Source of the DNA: an uncultured bacterium
GTDB lineage: Bacteria > Hydrogenedentota > Hydrogenedentia > Hydrogenedentales > Hydrogenedentaceae
Length of the DNA: 64,000 nucleotides
Direction of reading: 5' to 3'
Assembly (NCBI GenBank): GCA_938014335.1
Contig: CALLRP010000018.1
Location: forward strand, 62,001 to 126,000
The notes under the pieces are model-generated. The model saw only the letters and a program-made list of their open reading frames with translations. It was not told the DNA's origin and did not search any database. Below, piece after piece: positions 8,955 through 16,808 of this stretch; the stretch's first letter is position 1; every line of letters begins with the position of its first letter. Position numbers and translations under genes: made by a program.

Positions 8955-9701
8955 TTAAGAACTATTCGAATCATTAGAAGATTCTTTTAAATTCATTTCA
9001 AACTGTTTCCTCACAGTCTCAAGATGTCGTGTAATCAACAACTCTGCCAGATCCCCATCTTGTTGCTCAAAAGCTTCTAAAATCCGTTCTGCGAGTTTGT
9101 CTAATTCTTGTTTGCCAATTAAAAGAATATCTACCATTTCGTTAATTTTTAGAAAAGCATGCCACATTGTATTGTATAAAAGTTCATAAATTTGATTTCT
9201 TGTCGCTTGGGAGAAAAGACGAAAAAATCGTTCGTTTATTTTCTGCAATTCTTCAGGATTATACAATGTGGTTTTTCTTTTCTGGAACAAATATCGAAGT
9301 TCATCTAATTCTTCTTGTGTGTGTCTCTCCGCAGCAAGACGAACCACCTGACGAACCATGTTGTCCCTAAATTCAAGGATGTCTTTTAATAAGGGCAAAT
9401 TAACTTTCCCTTCTTCATCACGGATTAAAGTATCAAACAGTTCAAGTCCACCAATCAGGTCAATATCCTGCACAACAATCCCAGACCCCTGACGAATTTT
9501 TACGAGACCTAAAGCTTCCAATCTTTTTAATGCTTCTCTTATGCTATGCCGTGTGGTTTTGAACTGCTCCGCTAATTCCCGTTCTGTAGGTAATTTTTCA
9601 CCCGGTTTATAATTTTTGTTAACAATCTTCCGGCATAATTCATCCGCAATCCTTCTTGAACGAGTTGAAGCGATATTTTTAATCTCTTTTTTGTTTTCCA
9701 T
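8955..9701 (-). CDS. GntR/FadR-family transcriptional regulator
   Basis: The N-terminal winged helix (residues ~15-85: GEKLPTERELAEQFKTTRHSIREALKRLEALG ..., ending VKIRQGSGIVV) is the GntR DNA-binding domain. The all-helical C-terminal part (VRQVVRLAAERHTQEELDELR ... ITRHLETVRKQF) is an FCD ligand-binding domain. The frame extends to a TTG at 9746, but the ATG at 9701 matches the family N-terminus and is preceded by a GGTGG-like site, giving 248 residues. Two TNGTNNNACNA sites, the FadR-subfamily consensus, lie immediately upstream (9704-9714) and at the divergent pseudopilin promoter (9767-9777). That implies autoregulation. The effector is unknown; a sugar or sugar acid is likely given the mannosidase downstream. 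Confidence 0.9.
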   Translation of the reverse strand: MENKKEIKNIASTRSRRIADELCRKIVNKNYKPGEKLPTERELAEQFKTTRHSIREALKRLEALGLVKIRQGSGIVVQDIDLIGGLELFDTLIRDEEGKVNLPLLKDILEFRDNMVRQVVRLAAERHTQEELDELRYLFQKRKTTLYNPEELQKINERFFRLFSQATRNQIYELLYNTMWHAFLKINEMVDILLIGKQELDKLAERILEAFEQQDGDLAELLITRHLETVRKQFEMNLKESSNDSNSS

Positions 9702-9717
9702 AATTGTTCCACCAATT
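9702..9717. promoter_or_regulatory. FadR-type operator 1 at regulator start
   Basis: The sequence AATTGTTCCACCAATT contains TTGTTCCACCA (9704-9714), an exact fit to the FadR-subfamily GntR consensus TNGTNNNACNA. It directly abuts the regulator's ATG at 9701, so binding would block the start region of the regulator-mannosidase transcript. Its centre is 63 bp from operator 2. Assignment to this regulator is inferred from position and consensus. Confidence 0.7.
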
Positions 9718-9729
9718 ATAGTTATTAAC

Positions 9730-9758
9730 TTGACAAATAGTTTCAATTTTGATATATT
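9730..9758 (+). promoter_or_regulatory. Sigma-70 type promoter of the pseudopilin gene
   Basis: TTGACA (9730-9735), a 17-bp spacer and TATATT (9753-9758) give a near-consensus housekeeping promoter reading toward the pseudopilin ATG at 9814. The predicted start point, about 9765, lies at the left edge of operator 2, a classic repressor position. Confidence 0.8.
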
Positions 9759-9763
9759 ATATA

Positions 9764-9780
9764 AATTGGTTCAACCAATT
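9764..9780. promoter_or_regulatory. FadR-type operator 2 overlapping pseudopilin start point
   Basis: A perfect 17-bp palindrome AATTGGT-TCA-ACCAATT whose core TGGTTCAACCA (9767-9777) fits TNGTNNNACNA exactly. It begins at the predicted +1 of the promoter at 9730-9758, so occupancy should repress the pseudopilin gene. Confidence 0.75.
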
Positions 9781-9813
9781 ATAAAATTTAACACTTTTTA
9801 AGGAGAACAAAAA

Positions 9814-10758
9814 ATGAAAAGAACAGGTTTTACGCTCATCGAATTATTAGTTGTTATTGCCATCATTGGTATCCTTGCTGCAATTTTACTTCCAGCTTTG
9901 GCTCGTGCTCGTGAAGCGGCACGTCGTTCTTCTTGTGCTAATAATTTAAAACAATGGGGACTCGTTTTTAAAATGTATGCTAACGAAGCTCCAGGTGGAA
10001 AATTCCCTCCTAGTCAGTTAGAATTGGGTTGTGGTCCTCGTCCCTGCATGGCATTTGGACCATTAATCAATGTGATATATCCAGAATATCTGACTGACCC
10101 AGCGATTATCTTTTGCCCTTCCGATGCGAAAGATAAGTTAGATAATTTTATAGACCCACAGACAAAAGAATTTACAATGACTCAAAAAATAGATGGAAAT
10201 CGCCAACAGGGAGTAGAAGGAATTGATGCAAGCTATACCTATGCAGAATTTGTATTTGACCGTTGTGGAAGTGAATACCCGAAAAAATCAACCGCTGCGT
10301 TACAAGCATTATCACAAATAATTGGTAATCCTTTAGACCCTTCTATCACAGAAGGAGCGGCACAGTTTATAGAAGTGATGGAGGATATGATTGATAAACT
10401 AAGACCTTACTTCCTTGCAAATGATGCGAATGGATTTATGAGAGAAGCAGATAATGATAGAGAGGTTTCTCCAGGACTTGGTAATGGAGGTGGAACAATT
10501 GTATATCGTTTAAGAGAAGGAATAGAGCGGTTCTTAATTACAGACATTAATAACCCTGCGGCAAGTGCAAAAGCACAAAGTTCCATTTTCGTTATGTGGG
10601 ATAATGTCTCTGACCAGGTAGCCAAATTTAATCATATTCCCGGCGGCAGTAATATTCTTTATATGGATGGTCATGTGTCTTTCGTTCGGTTCCCAGGAGA
10701 ACCTCCTATGGTTGCAGAACTCGCTGCTATCATGCGGATTTTTGATGTTGCAGAATAA
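9814..10758 (+). CDS. Type IV pseudopilin-like protein with H-X-DG C-terminal motif (DUF1559-like)
   Basis: The N-terminus has the class III signal and N-methylation motif [20 protein letters not shown], cleaved by prepilin peptidase, followed by [25 protein letters not shown]. This is characteristic of the very abundant pseudopilin-like family in planctomycetes and relatives. The C-terminus carries [20 protein letters not shown], a variant of the H-X9-DG processing-associated motif with ten residues between His and Asp-Gly. A strong AAGGAG (9800-9805) precedes the ATG. The gene is monocistronic: a promoter and operator lie upstream and an intrinsic terminator downstream. Function is unproven; it probably assembles into a periplasmic or surface fibre. 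Confidence 0.88.
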   Translation: MKRTGFTLIELLVVIAIIGILAAILLPALARAREAARRSSCANNLKQWGLVFKMYANEAPGGKFPPSQLELGCGPRPCMAFGPLINVIYPEYLTDPAIIFCPSDAKDKLDNFIDPQTKEFTMTQKIDGNRQQGVEGIDASYTYAEFVFDRCGSEYPKKSTAALQALSQIIGNPLDPSITEGAAQFIEVMEDMIDKLRPYFLANDANGFMREADNDREVSPGLGNGGGTIVYRLREGIERFLITDINNPAASAKAQSSIFVMWDNVSDQVAKFNHIPGGSNILYMDGHVSFVRFPGEPPMVAELAAIMRIFDVAE

Positions 10759-10785
10759 ATAAGATTCAATCGGATTTTTTGGCAA

Positions 10786-10819
10786 AGCACGCAGAAGATT
10801 TTCTGCGTGCTATTTTTTT
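10786..10819 (+). terminator. Intrinsic terminator after pseudopilin gene
   Basis: An 11-bp perfect stem AGCACGCAGAA/TTCTGCGTGCT (10786-10796 with 10801-10811), a four-base GATT loop and a T-tract to 10819. It ends on the stop codon of the convergent fumarylacetoacetase-fold gene. Confidence 0.92.
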
Positions 10820-11615
10820 ATCCAATGACCGGATTTCTTAAAGTTCCAATAGATGATATTTCAATTTCAACTATATCTCCGTTTACTAAAACTATTTTCG
10901 GAGAACGAGCCCAACCCACCCCGGAAGGAGTTCCAGTAAAAATTAAAGTACCTGCCTTTAAGGTAGTATCTTGACTTAAAAAAGCGACCAGTTCAAAAGG
11001 ACTAAAAATCATATCCGAAGTATTTCCCGACTGAAGAATGTGCCCATTCACCTTTGTGGTAATCTGAAAGGAAATCGCATCCTTTACATCACTTATCGGT
11101 AAAACAAAAGGACCCACAGGAGCAAAAGTATCAAAACTCTTTCCTCGTACCCATTGCCCCCCACCTAATTCCATCTGCCATTTGCGTGCGGAAACATCAT
11201 TCCCAATAGTAAATCCGGCGATATAATTACGAGCCTCGCTTACTTTTACATCTCTTGCATCGGATTTGATAATGATGACCAACTCTCCTTCATAATCTAA
11301 CTCATTATTACAAACTTTCGGAATTTGTATAGGTTCAAGATGTCCTGTAAGTGCAGAAGGATTTTTCATAAAAACCACAGGATATTCAGGTATAGGTTTG
11401 TTCGTTTCCTTTGCATGTCCTTTATAATTGAGTCCAATACATAATATTGTTGGTGCATCAACAGGTGGAAGCCATTTCTGAGGTAAAATTAATGTATCTG
11501 TCATGAAAAATGAATTATCAAAAGGGGTTCCTTCAATTTCATATAAATTATTATCCTCTGCAATTGATACATAAGAAATATTTCCATGCTCATTAATTAC
11601 TCTTCCCCATTTCAT
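10818..11615 (-). CDS. Fumarylacetoacetate hydrolase family protein
   Basis: A 265-residue FAH-fold enzyme. The family core is visible: ILCIGLNYKGHAKE, PVVFMKNPSALTG, the metal-binding acidic segment ELDYEGELVIII, and GFTIGNDVSARKWQ, then FTGTPSGVGWAR near the C-terminus. Such enzymes act on 2-oxo or beta-diketo acids (hydratases, decarboxylases, acylpyruvases, or ketodeoxy-sugar-acid hydrolases). The exact substrate cannot be assigned. AAAGGA precedes the ATG. It is divergent from the sugar-isomerase/Gfo-Idh pair, which fits a carbohydrate or sugar-acid breakdown context. Confidence 0.88.
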   Translation of the reverse strand: MKWGRVINEHGNISYVSIAEDNNLYEIEGTPFDNSFFMTDTLILPQKWLPPVDAPTILCIGLNYKGHAKETNKPIPEYPVVFMKNPSALTGHLEPIQIPKVCNNELDYEGELVIIIKSDARDVKVSEARNYIAGFTIGNDVSARKWQMELGGGQWVRGKSFDTFAPVGPFVLPISDVKDAISFQITTKVNGHILQSGNTSDMIFSPFELVAFLSQDTTLKAGTLIFTGTPSGVGWARSPKIVLVNGDIVEIEISSIGTLRNPVIG

Positions 11616-11743
11616 ATTATTTCCTTTCTATTAAGAATCTTTATTTTATTTTCTAATTCGTTTGGGTTAGAATTATAAAATTAAGCAGTAATAAATGTGA
11701 AATAGGTGCTATTTAACCAAAACCAACCGTAAGGAGTTATAAA

Positions 11744-12607
11744 ATGTCCTTAACAAGAAGAGGTTTTTTGACAATAACTGGAGCAAGTATAACAACTTCA
11801 GGATTATCTCGTTTATTATTTGGTGACGAAAAGAAAAATAATTATCCAATTGCTGCGTGTGATTGGTCTCTGTGGACAGAAGGTCCTTCTGCCCTTGATA
11901 TTGGCAAACAAATAGGATTAGATGGAGTAGAAATTTCTGCTGGAAAACCCGAAGATAAAATTGCTATTGCGAATATAGAATTGCAAGAACAATACAAAGT
12001 GAAGATGAAAGAAACAGGGCTTCTGATTCCTTCTATTGCAATGGGACTTTTGAATGAGGCTCCCTTAGCTAGTGAGCCTCGGGCTGTGAACTGGATTCTG
12101 GATACCATTGATTCGGCAAAATCACTGGATGCAAAAGTAATACTACTCGCTTTCTTTGGGAAAGGAGACCTAAGAGACAAAGATGGATTAAAAGAAAAAG
12201 ATGTGGCTGAAGTAGTAAGCCGATTAAAAGAATGTGCTCCCAAAGCAAAAGAGAAAGGGATTATATTAGGAATTGAAAATACTTTATCCGCTCAACAAAA
12301 TATGGATATTTTAGAAAAAATTGGAAACGATGCATGTGAAGTATATTACGATGTAGGTAATTCGACCTATAATGGATATGATGTCCCCACGGAAATACGA
12401 ATGCTAAAAAATAAAATCTGTCAGATACATTTCAAGGATGGTGCTTTCTATTTAGGTAAGGGTAAAGTAAAGATGGAGCCAATTGCAGAGGCTATAAAAG
12501 AGATTAATTATAAGGGGTGGTTTGTTTTGGAAACAGGGCTACCCACAATGAATAAAGTTAATGACTTTAAGAAAAATTTAGACTATATTCATCAACTATT
12601 GGGTTAA
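11744..12607 (+). CDS. Tat-exported sugar phosphate isomerase/epimerase-like TIM-barrel protein
   Basis: A twin-arginine signal starts the protein (SLTRRGFLTITGASITTSG). An AP-endonuclease-2/xylose-isomerase-like TIM barrel follows: YPIAACDWSLW, GLDGVEISAGKP, VILLAFFGKGD, GIILGIENTL, EVYYDVGNST and ICQIHFKDGAF. The Glu/Asp/His metal ligands of the family appear in these strands. An AAGGAG lies at the right distance before the ATG. The next gene, a Tat-exported Gfo/Idh dehydrogenase, follows after 24 bp. Such pairs are common in planctomycete-type genomes for extracytoplasmic or anchored sugar metabolism; the substrate is unknown. Confidence 0.85.
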   Translation: MSLTRRGFLTITGASITTSGLSRLLFGDEKKNNYPIAACDWSLWTEGPSALDIGKQIGLDGVEISAGKPEDKIAIANIELQEQYKVKMKETGLLIPSIAMGLLNEAPLASEPRAVNWILDTIDSAKSLDAKVILLAFFGKGDLRDKDGLKEKDVAEVVSRLKECAPKAKEKGIILGIENTLSAQQNMDILEKIGNDACEVYYDVGNSTYNGYDVPTEIRMLKNKICQIHFKDGAFYLGKGKVKMEPIAEAIKEINYKGWFVLETGLPTMNKVNDFKKNLDYIHQLLG

Positions 12608-12631
12608 CCATCAACAAAAAGGAAAATAAGA

Positions 12632-13849
12632 ATGGACACAAAAAATTTCAACAACAGCTCAAGACGGGAATTTATTAAAACAGCAGTTTTAGGAACAGGT
12701 GCCATTACAATTTTATCTCCAAAAGTTGTTTTTGGAAGTGAAGCCAATGAAAAAATAAAAGTAGGTCTTATCGGTTGCGGAGGTAGAGGACGTTGGATAG
12801 CACGGTTATTTGAAAAAAATGCTCCTTTCAAAATAACAGCGGTTCATGATGTTTTCCGCAAACGTGCTATGCGTGTAGCGGAAGAATGTAATGTATCCGA
12901 ATCCAATGTATTTGTGGGACTCGATGGCTATAAACAATTATTAGAAACCGATATTGAAGCAGTCGCTATTGAAAGTCCACCTTATTTTCATCCACAGCAA
13001 GTATTATCTGCTGTGGAAAAAGGAAAACATGTGTATTTAGCTAAGCCTATCGCTGTTGATGTCGCAGGATGTTTGTCTTTAATAGACATTGCCCAAAAAT
13101 ACCAAGATAAATTGTGTTTATTAGTTGATTTCCAAACGCGAAATTATGAGTTATTCAAAGAATGTGTAAAAAGAATTCATTCAGGAATGATTGGCGAGCC
13201 CGTTATCGGGCAATGTTATTACTATTGTAGTAGATTGGGAAAACAAGCAGAACCCGGAACGCCCGGAGCCCGATTAAAAAATTGGGTCTTTGACAAGGTT
13301 CTTTCGGGTGATATTATTGTGGAACAAAATATCCATGTGATTGATATGGCAAACTGGTATTTACAATCCCATCCTGTAAAAGCCTTCGGCACAGGTGGGA
13401 GAAAAGCACGGACCGATGTAGGTGATTGTTGGGACCATTTCTGTGTGCAGTTTACATATCCCAATGATGTTATTGTAGATTTTAGTAGCGGACAATTTAC
13501 TTATGGTTACGATGATTTGTGTATGAGACTTTATGGTTCACTTGGAACCGCTGACACCCATTACGGAGGAGTTGTAACCATCGAAGGAAAATCAGATAGT
13601 TGGGAAGGAGGAAAAAGTTCGGATATCTATGAAGCAGGAGCAGTAAACAATATTAAAGATTTTTATGACGCTATAAAAAATCATACATATATCAATAACC
13701 TCAAAGAATCAGCTTATAGTAATTTAACAAGTATTTTGGGAAGAATGTCCGCATATCAAAATCGTACTATAACATGGGATGAAATGATAAGTTCCGTTGA
13801 AAAATTAGAGACTGAGATAGAAATTTCCGAAGAAATAATCAACTCATAA
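12632..13849 (+). CDS. Tat-exported Gfo/Idh/MocA family oxidoreductase
   Basis: The signal peptide contains the Tat motif SRREFIKTAVLGTGA. The Rossmann domain begins at KVGLIGCGGRGRWIARLF; the family segment AVAIESPPYFHPQQVLSAVEKGKHVYLAKPIA includes the EKP-equivalent AKP lysine. The C-terminal alpha/beta domain contains EQNIHVIDMANW. It acts as an NAD(P)-dependent sugar or cyclitol dehydrogenase or glycosidase-like enzyme of the Gfo/Idh fold. It is co-directional with the TIM-barrel isomerase and followed by a terminator. Possessing AKP instead of EKP is common in the family. Confidence 0.9.
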   Translation: MDTKNFNNSSRREFIKTAVLGTGAITILSPKVVFGSEANEKIKVGLIGCGGRGRWIARLFEKNAPFKITAVHDVFRKRAMRVAEECNVSESNVFVGLDGYKQLLETDIEAVAIESPPYFHPQQVLSAVEKGKHVYLAKPIAVDVAGCLSLIDIAQKYQDKLCLLVDFQTRNYELFKECVKRIHSGMIGEPVIGQCYYYCSRLGKQAEPGTPGARLKNWVFDKVLSGDIIVEQNIHVIDMANWYLQSHPVKAFGTGGRKARTDVGDCWDHFCVQFTYPNDVIVDFSSGQFTYGYDDLCMRLYGSLGTADTHYGGVVTIEGKSDSWEGGKSSDIYEAGAVNNIKDFYDAIKNHTYINNLKESAYSNLTSILGRMSAYQNRTITWDEMISSVEKLETEIEISEEIINS

Positions 13850-13873
13850 TATCCTTCCATATCTAAAATTTAT

Positions 13874-13908
13874 AATCCCCTTGATATTCTCAGGGGGATT
13901 ATTTTATT
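13874..13908 (+). terminator. Intrinsic terminator after Gfo/Idh operon
   Basis: An 11-bp stem with one G-U pair (AATCCCCTTGA with TCAGGGGGATT, 13874-13884 and 13890-13900), a five-base loop, then ATTTTATT. It separates the sugar operon from the dcw promoter. Confidence 0.88.
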
Positions 13909-13945
13909 AAAAATAAAAAATTTTAATAAAATTATTATTTTTAAC

Positions 13946-13974
13946 TTGACAAAGTGGATTTTTAGTGATATTAT
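13946..13974 (+). promoter_or_regulatory. Sigma-70 type promoter of mraZ (dcw cluster)
   Basis: TTGACA (13946-13951), a 17-bp spacer and TATTAT (13969-13974), 46 bp upstream of the mraZ GTG. It is the only near-consensus promoter I found at the head of the cell-wall gene block. Confidence 0.8.
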
Positions 13975-13992
13975 ATAGTAATCTATTAGTAA
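13953..13992 (+). promoter_or_regulatory. Candidate MraZ binding repeats
   Basis: Four AGT(G/A) elements start at 13953, 13964, 13977 and 13988, spaced 11, 13 and 11 bp. They run through the spacer and past the -10 of the mraZ promoter. MraZ oligomers are known to bind short direct repeats near their own promoter with roughly helical spacing, so an autoregulatory site is plausible. The repeat here is short and AT-rich, so this is tentative. Confidence 0.4.
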
Positions 13993-14020
13993 TTTAATGT
14001 AATTTTATTGGAGTTTTATA

Positions 14021-14497
14021 GTGATTGTATATCAATCGGAACATCATGTCACATTAGATGATAAAAATAGAATACTTGTCCCTGCTTCTTTAAAATCCAT
14101 TATGATAGACAATAATCACACGGTTTGGTATCTTACCCGTGGATTTGAGAATAATCTATTGTTGTTTCCTTCTCAGATATGGAACGAAATTACGGATAAA
14201 TTAGAGCAACTTCCTGTATTAAATCCAAAGGCTCAACTTCTTCGTCGTCGGTTTATCGGAGGTTCTATTCAAGTTCGACCCGATGGACAATATCGCATAA
14301 CCTTACCTGCTCCTTTCCGCAATTGGGCAGAGATTATGGATAATGCAGTAATTGCGGGATGTGGTATGTATCTTGAAATATGGAATGAAAAATCATGGGA
14401 CAATTTCTTTAAAAACAATGATGTTCAAATAGACATGAAAAATTTTATGGAGGAATTATTTCCATTATCTAATGTGAAACAAAATTTAACATCATAG
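14021..14497 (+). CDS. mraZ: Transcriptional regulator MraZ
   Basis: First gene of the dcw cluster. MraZ is a ring-forming AbrB-fold DNA-binding protein that represses its own cell-division operon. Both SpoVT/AbrB-like repeats show the conserved core: HHVTLDDKNRILVPASLK and RPDGQYRITLPAPFRNWA, plus LLRRRFIGGS between them. The GTG start at 14021 has a GGAG-type site (14009-14013 region) upstream. At 158 residues it is of normal length. It is followed by an STAS-domain gene rather than directly by rsmH. Confidence 0.95.
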   Translation: MIVYQSEHHVTLDDKNRILVPASLKSIMIDNNHTVWYLTRGFENNLLLFPSQIWNEITDKLEQLPVLNPKAQLLRRRFIGGSIQVRPDGQYRITLPAPFRNWAEIMDNAVIAGCGMYLEIWNEKSWDNFFKNNDVQIDMKNFMEELFPLSNVKQNLTS

Positions 14498-14509
14498 GAG
14501 AAAGTAGCT

Positions 14510-14854
14510 ATGGACATGGAAAAAGTTAATGACGGGAATGTAATCCTCATTAGGATTTCTGGGAGTCTCGATGAGGAAAATGTATGTGATCTGCGACTTG
14601 CTGTCGCCGATTACATCAAACACAAAAAGAGTTACGTGGTGCTTAACCTTCAAGCAGTGGACATGATAGACCAGGTTTCAGCAGGCTATCTATTAGAGTG
14701 TTTACAAATGGCACGAAGAAAAGGTGGCGACTTAAAACTCGTCCAGCCGAGCACTTTCATTGAGCAACTATTTCGCTTTCTTGGGATATGGCATTATTTT
14801 GAAATATACCAGACGGAAATAGGTGCTATTAATGCATTTAAGTTAGCCGCATAA
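14510..14854 (+). CDS. STAS-domain protein (anti-sigma factor antagonist-like)
   Basis: A 114-residue single STAS domain. It has the strand LIRISGSLDEENVCDLRLAV, the phospho-acceptor loop VDMIDQVSAGYLLECL (serine in DQVSAG, where SpoIIAA-type proteins carry the phosphorylated serine) and GGDLKLVQPS. Such proteins bind anti-sigma kinases or act in stressosome or partner-switch circuits. AGGAG precedes the ATG by 7-8 bases. It sits between mraZ and rsmH, which is not the textbook dcw order, and a strong terminator follows. No HPK/RsbW-type kinase is in the window. Confidence 0.88.
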   Translation: MDMEKVNDGNVILIRISGSLDEENVCDLRLAVADYIKHKKSYVVLNLQAVDMIDQVSAGYLLECLQMARRKGGDLKLVQPSTFIEQLFRFLGIWHYFEIYQTEIGAINAFKLAA

Positions 14855-14867
14855 CCCCTAACTCTTT

Positions 14868-14899
14868 TTTCCAGTAAGTTTCCTTACTGGAAATTTTTT
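14868..14899 (+). terminator. Intrinsic terminator between STAS gene and rsmH
   Basis: An 11-bp perfect stem TTTCCAGTAAG/CTTACTGGAAA (14868-14878 and 14883-14893), a TTTC loop, then six T. It should end or attenuate the mraZ-STAS transcript just 21 bp before the rsmH start. Either rsmH onward depends on read-through, or it has its own weak promoter. Confidence 0.9.
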
Positions 14900-14920
14900 C
14901 ACTTGTTATGTCAAGAATTT

Positions 14921-15901
14921 ATGACCAATGAAAACTATCATATTCCGGTAATGGCAAAGGAGGTAGTAAACCTCTTCAAAGAGAGAGAGAAGGGTATTTT
15001 TGTTGATGCAACCATAGGTGCCGGTGGTCATACTTCATGTATTCTTGAACACTTATCTCCCAAAATTGTAATCGGCATGGATAGAGACCCTAAAGCCATA
15101 GAAATTTGCACAAAAAAATTTGAAAAAAAGAAACATATAAAATTATTTCATGAAAACTATGCGAATATGGATAAAGTAGTAAAGACATTAGGAATACAAG
15201 AAGTGGATGCTATTCTAATTGATGCGGGGCTTTCAAGTTTTGCTCTCGATGATGAAGAAAGAGGATTTTCATTTCAAAAAGACGGTCCTTTGGATATGCG
15301 GATGAATACAAACGAGAAAGAGACTCTGAGTGATTTTTTAGATAGGACCGATGAGCATACACTTGCGAAAGTATTAAAAGAATATGGCGATCTTACTAAA
15401 CCCTATCGCATTGCTAAAAAAATTATTACCTACAGAAAAGAAGGCAAAATAAAAAAAGTTTCAGATTTAGTTCAGGCAATACTGGAAGAATTTCATATAA
15501 CAAATCGTATTCCCGACGAAGTTCGTCAGGTATTTCAAGCATTAAGAATCGCAGTTAATAATGAATTGTTTTTTTTAAGAAAAGGTCTTTGGGCAGGACT
15601 CAGAATATTAGCTATCAATGGGCGTTTTGTTGTTATTAGTTTTCACTCAGGTGAAGATAGAATTGTAAAATCCTTATTCCGATTTGTTTCCCAACCGATA
15701 AAAATTTTATCTCCGGAAGGTTTTCTGATAGAAGAAATTCCTCCCATAGCCAAGAATTTAACACCCAAACCTATACTTCCTTCTCCAGAAGAAGTGTGTC
15801 TAAATACACGAGCCAAAAGTGCAAAACTAAGAGCTATCGAAAAAATCTCTGATAAATATATCCATTATTATCTCGAGAAAGAGGGGGAAATTTATGACTA
15901 A
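14921..15901 (+). CDS. rsmH: 16S rRNA (cytosine-1402-N4)-methyltransferase
   Basis: RsmH (MraW) methylates the ribosomal P-site cytosine. Family motifs run in order: NYHIPVMAKEVVNLF, the SAM-binding GIFVDATIGAGGHTS, DRDPKAI, AILIDAGLSSF, RGFSFQKDGPLDMRMN, RQVFQALRIAVNNEL and FVVISFHSGEDRIVKSLF. A TTG 18 bases earlier is in frame, but the ATG at 14921 places HIPV at the usual distance from the N-terminus, giving 326 residues. The Shine-Dalgarno is weak (AAGAA). Its end overlaps the next gene by 8 bases, so that pair is translationally coupled. Confidence 0.96.
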   Translation: MTNENYHIPVMAKEVVNLFKEREKGIFVDATIGAGGHTSCILEHLSPKIVIGMDRDPKAIEICTKKFEKKKHIKLFHENYANMDKVVKTLGIQEVDAILIDAGLSSFALDDEERGFSFQKDGPLDMRMNTNEKETLSDFLDRTDEHTLAKVLKEYGDLTKPYRIAKKIITYRKEGKIKKVSDLVQAILEEFHITNRIPDEVRQVFQALRIAVNNELFFLRKGLWAGLRILAINGRFVVISFHSGEDRIVKSLFRFVSQPIKILSPEGFLIEEIPPIAKNLTPKPILPSPEEVCLNTRAKSAKLRAIEKISDKYIHYYLEKEGEIYD

Positions 15902-16784
15902 AAAAGTTATACAAATAAGAAAAGAGGCTTTGTTTAAAGCATCGTTGTACCTCATCCCTGTATTTATTGTGTCAGGCGTCTTGGCGGTAGATTTATATAT
16001 CAATGTCCAACGCTGGCGTTATGACTATTTAACCATTCAGACCAAAAAGAATATTACGCGTTGGGTTAAAAATGAAATAGAATTTAACAAACCCAGAAAA
16101 TCTCAAGGAATAAGTAAGAAGGAAGAAGAAAATAAACCTGCAACAAATCGGTCCGAAAAACAAAACATTGAAAAGAAAAGTACAACATCCTTTTCAAAAA
16201 TAGTAAATAAAATATTGTTTTTGGGAGAAACAGAAGAACAAAAGCAAACCCAAGAAGAGCAAAATATGCAAAAAGAAGAAGATATTAACTATGGGCTCCA
16301 AGCGATAATGGCGGAAATAGAAGCATTAAAAGTAGAAAAAGCAAAATTAGAGAACCTACAAAACTTAACACGGTTAGGCTACCAATTAGGACTGGTATCT
16401 CCAACACCGGAACAAGTTGTTCGAGTTACATATAGTAAAAATGAACGAGAACGATTAATACAAACTGCCACTTCTAATATTCCATTCCCCCAGAAACCTA
16501 AAAAAGTGGATATATCATCTCCAGAAATAAAATATGCAGAGGGAGAAAAAAGTATTAAGCAAAATATTTTTAAATTATTAAACAAAGCTGTAGATTCGTT
16601 TCAGGAAAAAATTCTTAACGAACTTACCACCCCAGTCAATGCGGAATCTAAAAACAATGTACAAGAAGAACCACAAGAAAATAAAACAATAAACAAGGAT
16701 AAGAATAAAGAAAATTTACAGAAAGAAATGAAAGAATTTGTTGATATAGATTTATTGGAGGAATTCTTAATCGAAAAATTGTAA
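15894..16784 (+). CDS. FtsL-like septal protein, enlarged
   Basis: Its position between rsmH and ftsI, the single N-terminal membrane span (SLYLIPVFIVSGVLAVDLYI, about residues 17-36) and the later coiled-coil segment EIEALKVEKAKLENLQN ... LGLVSPTPEQVVRV all match FtsL (the typical FtsL end is LGLvxPxPxqVvrv). FtsL normally has 80-130 residues; this one has 296. A K/E/Q-rich stretch of ~90 residues separates the membrane span from the zipper, and a long charged tail follows. Assignment as the FtsL equivalent rests on synteny plus that motif. Confidence 0.7.
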   Translation: MTKKVIQIRKEALFKASLYLIPVFIVSGVLAVDLYINVQRWRYDYLTIQTKKNITRWVKNEIEFNKPRKSQGISKKEEENKPATNRSEKQNIEKKSTTSFSKIVNKILFLGETEEQKQTQEEQNMQKEEDINYGLQAIMAEIEALKVEKAKLENLQNLTRLGYQLGLVSPTPEQVVRVTYSKNERERLIQTATSNIPFPQKPKKVDISSPEIKYAEGEKSIKQNIFKLLNKAVDSFQEKILNELTTPVNAESKNNVQEEPQENKTINKDKNKENLQKEMKEFVDIDLLEEFLIEKL

Positions 16785-16808
16785 TAAAAGAAAGAAACAT
16801 CCCGTTAT

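Noticed and set aside
11842-12243. 133-residue open frame on the minus strand
   Set aside because: Lies wholly inside the TIM-barrel gene; no ribosome binding site, no recognisable motif, typical serine/isoleucine-rich antisense shadow.
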